Assembly (NCBI GenBank): GCA_973895155.1
Contig: OZ316898.1
Coordinates: 19,778,001 to 19,842,000 of the forward strand
Length of the DNA: 64,000 bases
Source of the DNA: Marsupella aquatica
Lineage: Eukaryota > Marchantiophyta
Direction of reading: 5' to 3'
Shown: positions 24,510 through 34,680 of the stretch, piece by piece
How the letters are laid out: every line of letters starts with the position of its first letter
How positions within the stretch are numbered: position 1 is the stretch's first letter
Translations under genes and position numbers: made by a program
Notes under the pieces: generated by a model
Database searches by the model: none
Seen by the model: only the letters and a program-made list of their open reading frames with translations
Told to the model about the DNA's origin: nothing

Positions 24510-24715
24510 CAGGGGGGAACATTTTAATTTTTCTCTCCCCCTTTTCCTATTTCCACTCCGGACCCTTGCCACTCCATTCCTCCCCCTCTTTCTTACCTTT
24601 GGCATCATTAAGTAAACAGAAAAAATGCAAAATTAAATAAAGAGAAGAAATGAAGAAGGACTTAAAAAAAAATTTAACCCCATTTTTCTTCTTTCTAAAG
24701 TTTCATAATTAGTTT
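24510..24715 (+). repeat. single copy of the 215-250-bp satellite-like unit
   Basis: Text from TTTTAATTTTTCTCTCCCCC through CCACTCCATTCCTCCCCCTC, ACCTTTGGC.TCATTAA and AACAGAAAAAATGCAAAATT to AAGTTTCATAAT matches, in the same orientation, each unit of the tandem array at 38672-39420. Element A lies between the two sites. Confidence 0.8.
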
Positions 24716-25669
24716 GTGGACCCCTGACTACTGCCAATTAGTTTGCGGCTTAGAAGAAATGTTGTTGAACATTTTGACATTCGATTCTCTGTAATTGGAC
24801 AACCCAGAAAAGTGATCCCATCACAAATTCCACCCATCCATGCAACAACAACAACTCACTTGGATTCTAGTGCATAGCCTACATCAGGACTGATTCTATG
24901 TAACCTCCGTCTCCTCTCCTTTTCTCCACTGGCTGCCTCGATACACTAATGACACCAGATTGACCAGTGACAAGACCACGATGCTCTGATTCAATTCTAC
25001 TTGATTGAGCTCCATACCACGTCTCTCTTCTCTCTCTCTCTCAATCAATTTCTCAACCAGTTTCTCGATAGGGCCACGACTCTACACTATGTATATGATT
25101 TGATCATTTCACGACTTGTTGTTTTTTTCATCCTAGAATCCCTTTCAGTTCGTCTCAAATTTGTCCAATTTCTCTTAGCATTGACTCCAGATTGTTTCTC
25201 TCCATCGCTCAGTCTGTTTATGATTTGATCAATTTTGCTGGTTTGATAGACTAAGTAATAGCTGGTGTGTGATCCTGCCTCCGGATTCTTGGAGATTCAT
25301 GGACTTCAAAATCCTATAATGTCGATCATTGTGTTGTTGCTTTCGGTTTCTCCCACGACCTACTCATAGAACGCTTCAATCTGTGGTGTGGAGTGTTCAA
25401 TACTGCTCTCCATCTTTCAGCCCACAACTCTAGGGCAATTAAACAACCCAAATGCAGCGTTGGTTACGATTGTCATAATTCAACTATTTATTACTTATCT
25501 TTTTTTTACTTAATAAGAAGAAAAGGTAACTGAAACGGTTATGTCAAATAAAGTTACATTCTGTTTTACGGCATGACGCCCTAAATTTTACCCAGAACTT
25601 GCCACAAACATGAAAGGAGGAGTTATTTTAATTTGAAAACAAATTTATTTTTGTTTGCAGCATGACATG
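24716..25669. other. left flank of the retrotransposon cluster, no gene recognised
   Basis: AT-rich DNA without a recognisable coding region. The plus-strand frame at 25001-25228 is low-complexity. The last five bases before the first LTR, ATGAC at 25670-25674, are the target duplication of element A. Confidence 0.6.
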
Positions 25670-25674
25670 ATGAC

Positions 25675-26117
25675 TGTTGAGCATAGACGACATTCGTAAC
25701 GGCAAGCCCATGAACCATCCAACGCACAATAGTCGACACAGAGAGATACGTGGTTCACTTCCACATGAGGCTACGTCCAGGGGAACACACAAGAGCTTTA
25801 CTGCACTCTAGGCCCATCCAACGCACAATAGTCGACACAGAGAGATACGTGGTTCACTTCCACATGAGGCTACGTCCACGGGAACACACAAGAGCTTTAC
25901 TGCACTCTAGGCCGATCGTCCATACCAAGCATCCACAACACAAGCTCTCCCTATCTCTCAACTAGCTCCGTAACAATGAGCCTAAGTTCCACCAGGGTCT
26001 GGCATCAGCCCTGGCTATATGCACAACAGCACTACCGCTAACATTAGCTAAGTACTAACCCGAGTTAGCCTAACTGTAGTTAGCTCATGAGTCACAAGAC
26101 TAGAGCAATATCTAACA
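25675..26117 (-). repeat. 3' LTR of element A, with internal 99-bp duplication
   Basis: This LTR is 443 bp, while the 5' LTR is 344 bp. The entire 99-bp difference is a tandem duplication: 25715-25813 repeated at 25814-25912. Outside it the two LTRs differ at scattered positions, in keeping with an older insertion than B or C. The R-U5 half is clearly related to the LTRs of B and C, whereas the U3 half is not. Confidence 0.95.
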
Positions 26118-26128
26118 AACTCCCCCTT
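26118..26128 (-). other. polypurine tract of element A
   Basis: On the minus strand AAGGGGGAGTT directly abuts the 3' LTR. This is the expected position and composition for the plus-strand primer. Confidence 0.85.
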
Positions 26129-26324
26129 GACTCTTGTCTTGGGGACTGAACTAAATGCTACCATATGGAATCCTCAACGGGAAGTTCTAGACAATCACCA
26201 AACCAAGTCTCCCCCTAAAAACCACAAGGGTTAACTAAGGGTTAACTAGAACTAAGCCGTAGGCTAACAGGAATGAGTAATCCATATACAAATAGTCACA
26301 CATTGCTAAATAACTCTACTTGCA

Positions 26325-29300
26325 CTACAATTGCAAAACCTGCAAAGTAGCACGGTGTCTTGAGAAACTCTCCAAATGAATCACTTTGGTAAAGGCATCA
26401 GCGGGATTGAGCTTTCCATCAATCTTGACTAGCCCAAAAGTTTTATCAGACACTGCTTGCCTGATAAAATGGTACCTGATATCAATGTGCTTCACCCTGC
26501 TATCCATCACCTGGTTAGCAGCCAAGTGAAGAGCACTCTGACTATCACAGTTTAGAGTCATTTTGCCATGCTCTAAACCCATTTCCGCGATCAACTTATC
26601 CAACCAAATTGCTTCCTTTGCTGCTTCTGCTGCTGCAACATACTCTGCTTCTGTAGTAGACTGAGAAATGCACTTCTGCAAGGTAGATTTGCAACTGATA
26701 CATCCTCCTCCAAGAGTGTATACAAACCCTAAAAGTTGTAGACCTCCTTGTATCCAGACAGCCTCCATAGTCAGAATCTACATAGCCAACTAACGTTCTA
26801 TCTGATCTGTTATCAAATAGTAATCCATAGTCCTGTGTTCCCTTCACATACCTAAGAATCCATTTCACAGCTTCCCAATGTACCTTCCCTGGATTTGACA
26901 TGAATCTACTAACCTTGCCCATCGCTAGGGCCAAGTCAGGCCTAGTACAAGTCATCAAATACATCAGACTGCCTACTGCTTTCTCATAAGGAATCTTAGC
27001 TATTAGACCTTTCTCCACAGCATCCGTAGGAGAGAAAGCCGATGATAACTTGAAATGTGAAGCTAAAGGAATACTCACTGGCTTACAGTTCTCCATGTTG
27101 AATTGTGCAAGTACTTTCCTCGCATACTGGCCTTGACTCAAGCACAACTGTCCAGTCTCAGAGTTCCTAAAAATCTCCATCCCTAAGATCCTCTTGGCCA
27201 TACCAAGATTCTTCATCCTGAATTCAACACTCAATTTTGCCTTGAGACTGTCAACCTCAGATTGATCTTTAGCCACAATCAGCATGTCATCCACATAGAT
27301 CACCATAATGATGAAACCGAATACATCATTCTTGACTGATTTTGTATACACACAAGGATCATACACCATCCTTGTAAAACCTTGAGCAAGCATGAAATCA
27401 TCAAACCGCTTGTTCCACTGTCTGGGAGACTGCTTCAATCCATACAAGGACTTGAGCAATCTGCAAACTAGGTTCTCTTGGCCCTTCTTCATAAAGCCTA
27501 GTGGCTGTCTCATGAAGATCAACTCTTCCAAGTTGCCATAGAGAAAAGCAGTAACAATATCCATCTGATCCATCACCAGACCAAAAAACACAACAAGTTG
27601 ACACAAGATCCAAATTGTGGAATACTTAGCCACCGGTGAAAAGACCTCATTGTAATCCACTCATTTCTCCTTAGTGAACCCCTTGGCAACAAGCCTTGCC
27701 TTGTAGATCTTGTCTCCACCCTCTGAAGGACTATCCTTCAACTTGTAAATTCACTTGCTGTCTACCACTTGCTGACCTCTTGGAAGCTCCACCAGCTCCC
27801 ATGTCTTGTTGTCACTCAAAGATTGCAACTCCCTCTGCATTGCTGCATTCCACTCATGCTTCTGCTCTGAAGCACAAGCCTCACTGTACGAAGAAGGCTC
27901 TCCTTCTTCCAAGATCAAAGTCATGTCATCTTCATCAGGTGCAATGTCAATATCATCTAGCTTAGATGAGTCTGCCCATTGACCATACCTGGTAGGAGCT
28001 CTAGTAGAACGTCTGGAAGTTCTTCTAGTAGATGACTCAGGCTGATCTGCTGCTGCTGGTTGAATTTGAGGTACCCCAGCAACAATCTGCTCCTCTTGTT
28101 CCATCACAGGAACCAGCTCCAAGCCCGAAGCTTCTTCATCTCTCCTGTCATGAACATCATCATGACTAATCTCCCCCTCAACCCCGTCCGGGATGGGAGA
28201 TTTCCCCTTGTCAGTATGGGAGTCCTGATAACTCTCCCCCTCCTTTGATGATCTGAACTCATTAAAGGACACATCTCTACTAACAATTAGCTTACAGGTT
28301 ACTGGATCCCAAAACCTATAACCCTTCACACCTTTCTGATATCCAAGGAAAATGCACTTCTTGGACTTGGACTCCAGCTTGGATCGAAGCTGAGAAGGTG
28401 TAAGCATATTAGCATCACATCCAAAAATCCTCAGATGTGAGTAATCTGCTGGACGCCCGTACCTCATTTCAAATGGCGTCTTGAATCCAATAGAACTGGA
28501 TGGAGAAAAATTTACCAAATAAGCTGCAGTGTTGACAGCTTCAGCCCAAAACTCATGTGGTAAGCATGATTGACTCAACATACTCCTCGAGCGGTCCAAT
28601 AGTGTTCGGTTGAGTCTCTCAGAAACACCATTCTACTGAGGAGTATAACTTGTTGTGAGATGGCGGGTGATCCCCTGCTCCTTACAATACGTTCCAAATT
28701 CCCCAGAACTGTATTCACCGCCATTATCCGATCAAAAATATCTCACCTTATTACCAGTCTGATTCTCAACTTGGGCTTTCCACTCCTTAAAAGTGGCAAA
28801 AATATCAGACTTATTGTGTAGAAAGTATATCCACACATACCTTGAGTAATCGTCTATGAACGTGACATAGTATAACCGTCCAGAATGTGAGGGAGTAGGG
28901 GCTGGACCCCACACATCACTATGTACATACTCAAGTACCTCCTTGCTGGTGTGAGTTCCAACTCCGAAGGGTTTCATGTGCTGCTTCCCAAGCACACAGT
29001 GCTCACAAAATTCCAAATTACAAGATTGCAAATTAAAAAGTAATCCTTTCTTCTAAAGAATAACCAAACCTTTTTCACTCATGTGACCCAAACGGAAGTG
29101 CCACAGCCGGGCCGTCTTCTCATGAGATAAGTTTACATTGGCTTCATCACAGACTACACTGCCCTCCAAAACGTATAGATTGCTATGTCTCTTTCCCTTC
29201 AATACAACTTTAGTACCAGTTGAAACCTGAAGGACACCATTAGCAGAACTCCATTGATGGCCATTTGCTTCTAAAACTCCAAGTGAAATGAGATTTTTCA

Positions 29301-29544
29301 TCATGCTGGGAATGTGTCTCACATTCCTCAACGTTCTCACAGCACCATCAAACATCTGAAATCTTACAGATCCAAGTCCAACAACTTGACATGGGATTCC
29401 ATTTCCCATCAACACTGACCCGTTGGAAACCGTGTAAGAACTGAAAAATTTTCTCCTAAAGCAAATGTGAAAAGTACATGCACTATCTATAATCCAATCA
29501 TCACTACCTGGATTTGACACTACGTTGAGAGCATAACCTTGACA
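26325..29544 (-). pseudogene. pol of element A (protease, integrase, RT, RNase H), disrupted
   Basis: Reading on from the UGA at 29545-29547, the frame shows the protease motif DSACTFHIC, the pre-integrase LWHFRLGHMSEKG and CEHC residues, integrase SDNGGEY and GVSERLNRT, the RT block DQMDIVTAFLYG and YVDDML, and the RNase H block STTEAEYVAAAEAAKEAIWL. Premature stops sit at 29053 (TAG), 28732 (TGA), 28633 (TAG), 27751 (TGA) and 27661 (TGA). A frameshift near 26768 splits RNase H. The order and spacing are otherwise those of elements B and C. Confidence 0.92.
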
Positions 29545-29547
29545 TCA
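29545..29547 (-). promoter_or_regulatory. in-frame UGA between gag and pol, element A
   Basis: Gag ends ..EVDLLDDDDIL, then UGA, and the same frame continues CQGYAL..DDWIIDSACTFHIC into the protease. The position aligns without gaps to the UGA of elements B and C. Whether it is read through is inference. Confidence 0.6.
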
Positions 29548-30604
29548 CAATATGTCATCATCATCGAGTAAATCTACCTCATGCGAGCTCGATGCCGCGT
29601 TAGCAGAGGCAGTAGGGACCTTTACTCGACAATCCCTTTTCATGTGGCCAGGCTTGTCACAATTCCAACATGCAAGAGGCTTCCTCGATCTCTTGCGATT
29701 TCCCTCTGGATTTAGATCTCCCCCGTGATGTAGATCTAAACCTGTTTTGCCCATTCGTGCGTTGCACTGCTCTTCCCCTGTTCACATTGAGCGTAGTGCC
29801 AGAAGAAGATGTTGTCTGTGATTGACCCAGCTTCTTTTGAGCATCATCAGATAGTAAAGAACTCACCACCTCATTATACGAAATGGACTTCAGATCTCTG
29901 TACAAGAGCACCTGTTTCAAGCCTTGATATGACGGCGGTAAGGAGCTTAGCAAAAGCAAGGCCTTATCCTCATCTTCAACTCCTTTTCCCAGGTTTGACA
30001 GATCCACTGCTAGACTGTCAAACTCATCCAGGTGATCCTGCATCTTGCTCCCTTCCTTGAGCCTGAGGCTCATCAAGAGAGACTTCTTGTATAGCCGGTC
30101 TGACGCATCTTCCCGGTAGTACTTCTCTTGTAGAGCCTTGAACAGTGACGCGCAATCCGCATAATCATCCAGTTGCTTGATGATGTGCGGCTTGAGATAT
30201 AGCATCACTGCATTGACAGCAATCACCTGCTCCTATCTCCATTGTCTCACAGAAATCTCCTCCTCTCCATCATACTGCTCTCGCGATGAAAGCAGATGAG
30301 CTAAGCCCATTGCACGAAGAACACCCTTCACTTGCTTCTCCCACAGCAAGTAATCAGTACGTCCATCGTACTTCTCCACCTCAAACTTTACTCCTCCAAA
30401 TCTAGCCATCTCTCTCTTCTTCCCAACTACCAACAACTCTGGTAGTAGAACAGCTTCCTCCACTACACGTCGCATTGGTGATCGTACCGGTGAAACCTGT
30501 TCCTCCTCAAAGGGTAGCAGCTCCTCCTCAGACTCTCCGTCTGACCGTCGTGAACCTGAAGCTTCACCGACTCCAATTCTCCCAATCTCCTCCGAGTCAC
30601 TCAT
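29545..30604 (-). pseudogene. gag of element A, disrupted
   Basis: The frame opens at ATG 30604 (MSDSEE, as in B and C) and contains the gag capsid-like region (LSSLPPSYQGLKQVLL, NEVVSSLLSDDAQKK). It ends in a CCHC zinc knuckle (CWNCDKPGHMKRDC). A TAG at 30233-30235 interrupts the first part, and a frameshift near 29,700 separates the capsid part from the zinc knuckle. Its terminal stop, UGA at 29545-29547, is in frame with pol. Confidence 0.9.
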
Positions 30605-30640
30605 ATGAGAGAATCACCACACAACCAAATTGCGAGAGGC

Positions 30641-30704
30641 CACAGGCCGTGGGTTGTGGGTGCCAACCCACACAACCAAAGATGAATCGGTCACAGGCCG
30701 TGGG
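30641..30704. repeat. leader repeat array of element A, part 1
   Basis: Two copies of a 46-51-bp unit marked by CACAGGCCGTGGG start at 30641 and 30692. The array continues on the other side of element B at 37288, 37334 and 37380. Element B inserted inside this array, and its target duplication CACAG is the first part of the repeated motif. Confidence 0.8.
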
Positions 30705-30738
30705 CTGTAGGTGCTAGCCAGGCTGCAAGGGGCCACAG

Positions 30739-31213
30739 TGTTGAGCATAGACGACGATCGCAACGGCAAGCCCATGAACCATCCAACGCACAATAGTCGA
30801 CACAAGAGATACGTGGTTCACCTCCTTGAGGCTACGTCCACGGGAATACACAAGAGAGCTTTACTAAACTCTAAGCCCGTCGGCTATACCGAGTCTCCAC
30901 AGTGTAAGCTCTCCCTATCTCTCAAGTGGCTCCATAACAATGAGCCTTGGTTCTACCTCTCCAAGCACACATGCCTCTTATGATATAGTGTGCAACTTAG
31001 TTGTACCTAACCACATAGTTGTACCTAACCACATAGTTGTACCTAATCACGTAGTTGTACCTAACCACATAGTTGTACCTAATCACGTAGTTGTACCTAA
31101 CCACATAGTTGTACCTAATCACGTAGTTGTACCTAACCACGTAGTTGTACCAACCCACGTTGTTGTACCAACCACGTCATACCTAACCTAGACGTAAGAG
31201 TAAATACCCAACA
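30739..31213 (-). repeat. 3' LTR of element B (ten 18-bp U3 units)
   Basis: 475 bp, compared with 421 bp for the 5' LTR. The 54-bp excess equals three 18-bp units. In the U3 part (about 30996-31190 on the plus strand) ten units of the type GTTGTACCTAACCACATA are counted here, versus seven in the 5' LTR. A TATA-like CTATATCATAAG (element sense) lies just inside the array. Confidence 0.95.
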
Positions 31214-31224
31214 ATCTTCCCCTT
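31214..31224 (-). other. polypurine tract of element B
   Basis: AAGGGGAAGAT on the minus strand abuts the 3' LTR and is identical to that of element C at 45633-45643. Confidence 0.88.
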
Positions 31225-31404
31225 GACTCTGGTCTAGGGGAGAGTAATACTGCCAATGTATATGATCCCTCAGCGGGAAGTTCTGGACAGAAACCAAACC
31301 GGTTTCCCTCTCTAACTAGAGCAAACCAGAACTAAGCCGTAGCCTAATACATAGGAATGAGGAAGAGCATATATCAGTAATTATAATGAATGTTTAAGAA
31401 AACT

Positions 31405-34400
31405 CTACTTGTGATGCAATTGCAAAACCTGCAATACGTCACGGTGTCTAGAGAAACTCTCCAAAGGAATCACTTTGGTAAATGCGTCAGCCGGGTTGAG
31501 TTTACCATCAATCTTGACTAGCTCAAACAAATTATCAGACACAGCCTGCCTAATAAAATGGTACCTGACGTCAATGTGCTTCACTCTGCTGTCCATCACC
31601 TGGTTCACAGCAAGGTGGAGCGCACTTTGACTATCACAATGGAGCTTCACATTCCCCTGTGGCAATCCCATTTCAGTGATAAGTCTATCCAACCAAATCG
31701 CTTCCTTTGCTGCTTCCGCAGCTGCAACATACTCCGCTTCTGTAGTAGACTGAGCAATACACTTCTGCAAAGTAGACCTCCAACTTATGCATCCACCGCC
31801 AAGTGTGAACACGTATCCTGTTGTTGATCTCCTTCGGTCCAAATCTTGTCCATAGTCAGAATCTACATAGCCAATCAATGATCTAGCATTCTTTGCATTC
31901 GCATCAAATAAAAGACCATGATCCACGGTACCCTTCAAGTACCTGATAATCCACTTCACTGCTTCCCAGTGTACCTTCTCTGGATTTGACATGTACCTGC
32001 TCACCTTGCCCATAGCCATGGCAAGATCAGGTCTAGTGCAAGTCATCAAATACATGAGACTCCCCACTGCCTTGTCATATGGAACCTTTGACATCAACCC
32101 CTTCTCTGTGTCATCCGTAGGACAGAACGCTGATGATAACTTGAAGTGTGGAGTCAACGGGGTACTTACTGGCTTGCTATTCTCCATGTTGAACCTTGCA
32201 ATTACTTTCCTCGCATAACTGCTCTGCGTCAACCATAGCTTGCCAGCCTCCAAGTCCCTAGTGATCTCCATACCCAAAATCCTCTTAGCTGGCCCTAAGT
32301 CCTTCATCTTAAACTCTGCACTAAGCAGTGCCTTGAGCTTAACAATCTCAGACCTATCCTTGGCTGCAATTAGCATGTCATCCACATAAAGTACTAAAAC
32401 AATGAACCCAAAGACAACATTCTTCACCGGTTTCAAATACACACAAGGGTCAAATACACTTCTGTGAAAACCTTGTGACCGAATCCAATCGTCAAACCGC
32501 TTGTTCCACTGTCTTGGTGACTGCTTCAACCCATACAAGGATTTCAGCAATCTGCAAACCAATTCCTCCTGTCCTCTCTTCACAAAACCTAGCGGTTGTC
32601 TCATGAAGATCACCTCTTCCAATGTGCCATAGAGGAAAGCTGTGACAACATCCATCTGATCTAGGAGCAGACCAAACATTACAACAAGTACACACAATAG
32701 TCGTATTGTAGAGTACTTAGCAACTGGTGAGAAGACCTCATTGTAATCCACACCTTTCTCTTGTGTGAATCCCTTTGCTACCAATCTAGCCTTGTAGACC
32801 TTCGATCCACCTCCTATGGAATTATCCTTCAGCTTGTAAATCCACTTGCTGTCCACCACTTGCTGACCCTTAGGCAGCTTAACAAGCTCCCAAGTTTTGT
32901 TGTCCTTTAGTGACTGCATCTCCGTTTGCATTGCTGCAGTCCACTTCTGCTTCTCCTTTGAAGCACTTGCCTCATGAAATGAAGAAGGTTCTCCTTCTTC
33001 CAAAATTAACGCATCACCCTCATCATCAGCTGTAAAATCATCCTCTTGCAGTTGAGATGAATCAACCCACTGTCCATACCTTGATGGAGCGCGTACAGTG
33101 CGACCAGATGTTCTTCTAGCCGATGACTCCGGTTGATCTGCGTGTGCTGGTACAATTTGAAGCTCAACAGCATCCACTTGCTGCTCACCAGCATCAACAA
33201 ACTCCTCTGGTTCCTCTGGCACAAGAACCAGCTCCATAATTGGAGCAACTTCTTCTCTCCGGTCATGCACCTCATAACCAATCTCCCCCTCAACGAGATC
33301 CGGGATAGGAGATTTTCCTTTGTCAGTACGGGAGACCTGAGTATTCTCCCCCTCCTTCAATAATCTGGATTCATTGAAGGAAACATCCCTACTGACAACG
33401 AGCTTACAGGCAATAGGATCCCATAGCCTATAGGCTTTCACACCACTCTGGTACCCAAGAAAAACACATTTCCTGGAGGTAGGATCCAACTTGGTCCTAT
33501 TCTGCTTTGGTGTGAGAGCATATGCATCACTTCCAAAAATTACCAAGCCATGATAGTCTGCTTGCCGCTTATAGCGCATCTCAAACGGCGTTTTGAAATT
33601 GATAGCACTAGAAGGAGAAAGATTTACCAAATAAGCTGCGGTATTGACAGCTTCTGCCCAAAATTCTTGTGGTAAACCTGATTGGCTCAACATACTCCGT
33701 GACCGCTCCAACAGTGTCCGATTGAGCCTCTCAGCGACACCATTCTGCTGCGGAGTATAAACTGTGGTGAGATGGCGAGTTATCCCCTGTTCTGAACAGT
33801 ACTCTTCAAATTCCATTGAAGTGTACTCCCCGCCGTTGTCTGACCTCAGACTCTTCACCCTTGTATCCAAACACTTGATCGTGTTTCCAGTCTGATTCTC
33901 CACCTGGGCCTTCCACTTCTTAAAATTGGACAAGACATCAGACTTATGCGTCATGAAATAAATCCACACAAATCTTGAGTAATCATCAATAAATGATACA
34001 TAGTACAACTTTCCAGAGTGTGAGGGAGTCGGGGATGGACCCCACACGTCACTATGTATGTACTCAAGAACCGCTTTGGAACGATGAGTTCCAACACCAA
34101 AAGCACGACGATGCTGCTTTCCAAGAATGCAATGCTCACAAAACTCTAATTTACAAGATTGCAAATCAGAAATGAGTCCATTCTTCCGTAAGATAGCCAA
34201 ACCCTTCTCACTCATGTGGCCTAGCCGTGAATGCCACAGTTGAGTCATCTCCTCGTGAGACTTGGTTACATTGGCCTCTCCACATACAGTATTGCCCTGT
34301 AACACATACAAATTCTTTTGTCTACTCCCCTTCAAAATCACTGTCTCTCCCGACCTGACTTGAAGTTCACCATCAATAACGCTCCATTGATGACCATTTG

Positions 34401-34677
34401 AATCCAACACACCGAGTGAAATCAGATTCTTACGCATGCCAGGTACATACCTGACTCCGGACACTGTGCGCACAGCGCCATCAAACATTTGAATCTTCAC
34501 AGACCCAATTCCCTCAATTTGACAGGAGTGATCATTTCCCATCAGAACTGAACCGTTTGAAATAGAGTAAGAACTGAAAAACTCACGAATGTAACAAATA
34601 TGAAAAGAGCAAGCACAATCAAGAATCCACACATCATCTGCTCTCCTAGATGACGTGCACAGGGCATACCCCCGGCT
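31405..34677 (-). CDS. pol polyprotein of element B (protease, integrase, RT, RNase H)
   Basis: The frame is open from directly after the UGA at 34678-34680 to 31405. Numbering from the valine codon at 34632, it shows a protease motif near residue 4 (LDCACSFHIC, with Cys where DSG/DSA is usual). The pre-integrase zinc region (H134, H139, C165, C168) follows. Integrase has D195, D265 and E301 (DD35E), followed by PQQNGVAERLNRT. Reverse transcriptase carries DQMDVVTAFLYG and YVDDM (D751-D752), and RNase H ends in the ADAFTKVIPLESF region. All motifs are present with no premature stop over 1075 residues. There is no ATG near the start, so expression probably depends on translating through the UGA or on another recoding route. 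Confidence 0.95.
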   Translation of the reverse strand, partial: SRGYALCTSSRRADDVWILDCACSFHICYIREFFSSYSISNGSVLMGNDHSCQIEGIGSVKIQMFDGAVRTVSGVRYVPGMRKNLISLGVLDSNGHQWSVIDGELQVRSGETVILKGSRQKNLYVLQGNTVCGEANVTKSHEEMTQLWHSRLGHMSEKGLAILRKNGLISDLQSCKLEFCEHCILGKQHRRAFGVGTHRSKAVLEYIHSDVWGPSPTPSHSGKLYYVSFIDDYSRFVWIYFMTHKSDVLSNFKKWKAQVENQTGNTIKCLDTRVKSLRSDNGGEYTSMEFEEYCSEQGITRHLTTVYTPQQNGVAERLNRTLLERSRSMLSQSGLPQEFWAEAVNTAAYLVNLSPSSAINFKTPFEMRYKRQADYHGLVIFGSDAYALTPKQNRTKLDPTSRKCVFLGYQSGVKAYRLWDPIACKLVVSRDVSFNESRLLKEGENTQVSRTDKGKSPIPDLVEGEIGYEVHDRREEVAPIMELVLVPEEPEEFVDAGEQQVDAVELQIVPAHADQPESSARRTSGRTVRAPSRYGQWVDSSQLQEDDFTADDEGDALILEEGEPSSFHEASASKEKQKWTAAMQTEMQSLKDNKTWELVKLPKGQQVVDSKWIYKLKDNSIGGGSKVYKARLVAKGFTQEKGVDYNEVFSPVAKYSTIRLLCVLVVMFGLLLDQMDVVTAFLYGTLEEVIFMRQPLGFVKRGQEELVCRLLKSLYGLKQSPRQWNKRFDDWIRSQGFHRSVFDPCVYLKPVKNVVFGFIVLVLYVDDMLIAAKDRSEIVKLKALLSAEFKMKDLGPAKRILGMEITRDLEAGKLWLTQSSYARKVIARFNMENSKPVSTPLTPHFKLSSAFCPTDDTEKGLMSKVPYDKAVGSLMYLMTCTRPDLAMAMGKVSRYMSNPEKVHWEAVKWIIRYLKGTVDHGLLFDANAKNARSLIGYVDSDYGQDLDRRRSTTGYVFTLGGGCISWRSTLQKCIAQSTTEAEYVAAAEAAKEAIWLDRLITEMGLPQGNVKLHCDSQSALHLAVNQVMDSRVKHIDVRYHFIRQAVSDNLFELVKIDGKLNPADAFTKVIPLESFSRHRDVLQVLQLHHK

Positions 34678-34680
34678 TCA
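34678..34680 (-). promoter_or_regulatory. in-frame UGA between gag and pol, element B
   Basis: Gag ends ..EADLLNDEYVL, then UGA, and the frame continues SRGYAL..DDVWILDCACSFHIC. The stop is the only one in the whole gag-pol frame of this intact element. The GYAL residues after it are the same in element A, which belongs to a different family. Candidate stop-codon readthrough site; the bases after UGA (AGC) do not match the best-known readthrough context. Confidence 0.6.

Noticed and set aside
30233-30235. TAG in gag of element A that seems to match the TAG at 41506-41508 of element C
   Set aside because: An ungapped alignment up to the following LYL residues places the two stops at different codons, so they are independent mutations.
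30996-31190. Regular 18-bp repeats resembling a CRISPR-like array
   Set aside because: Units are directly adjacent with no spacers, lie inside LTR U3 regions and occur in a plant genome; they are a tandem enhancer-type array.
34678-34680. UGA read as a sense codon through a variant genetic code
   Set aside because: Nothing in the four cellular genes requires UGA as sense; reassignment is unknown for plant nuclear genes. Local readthrough is the simpler idea.
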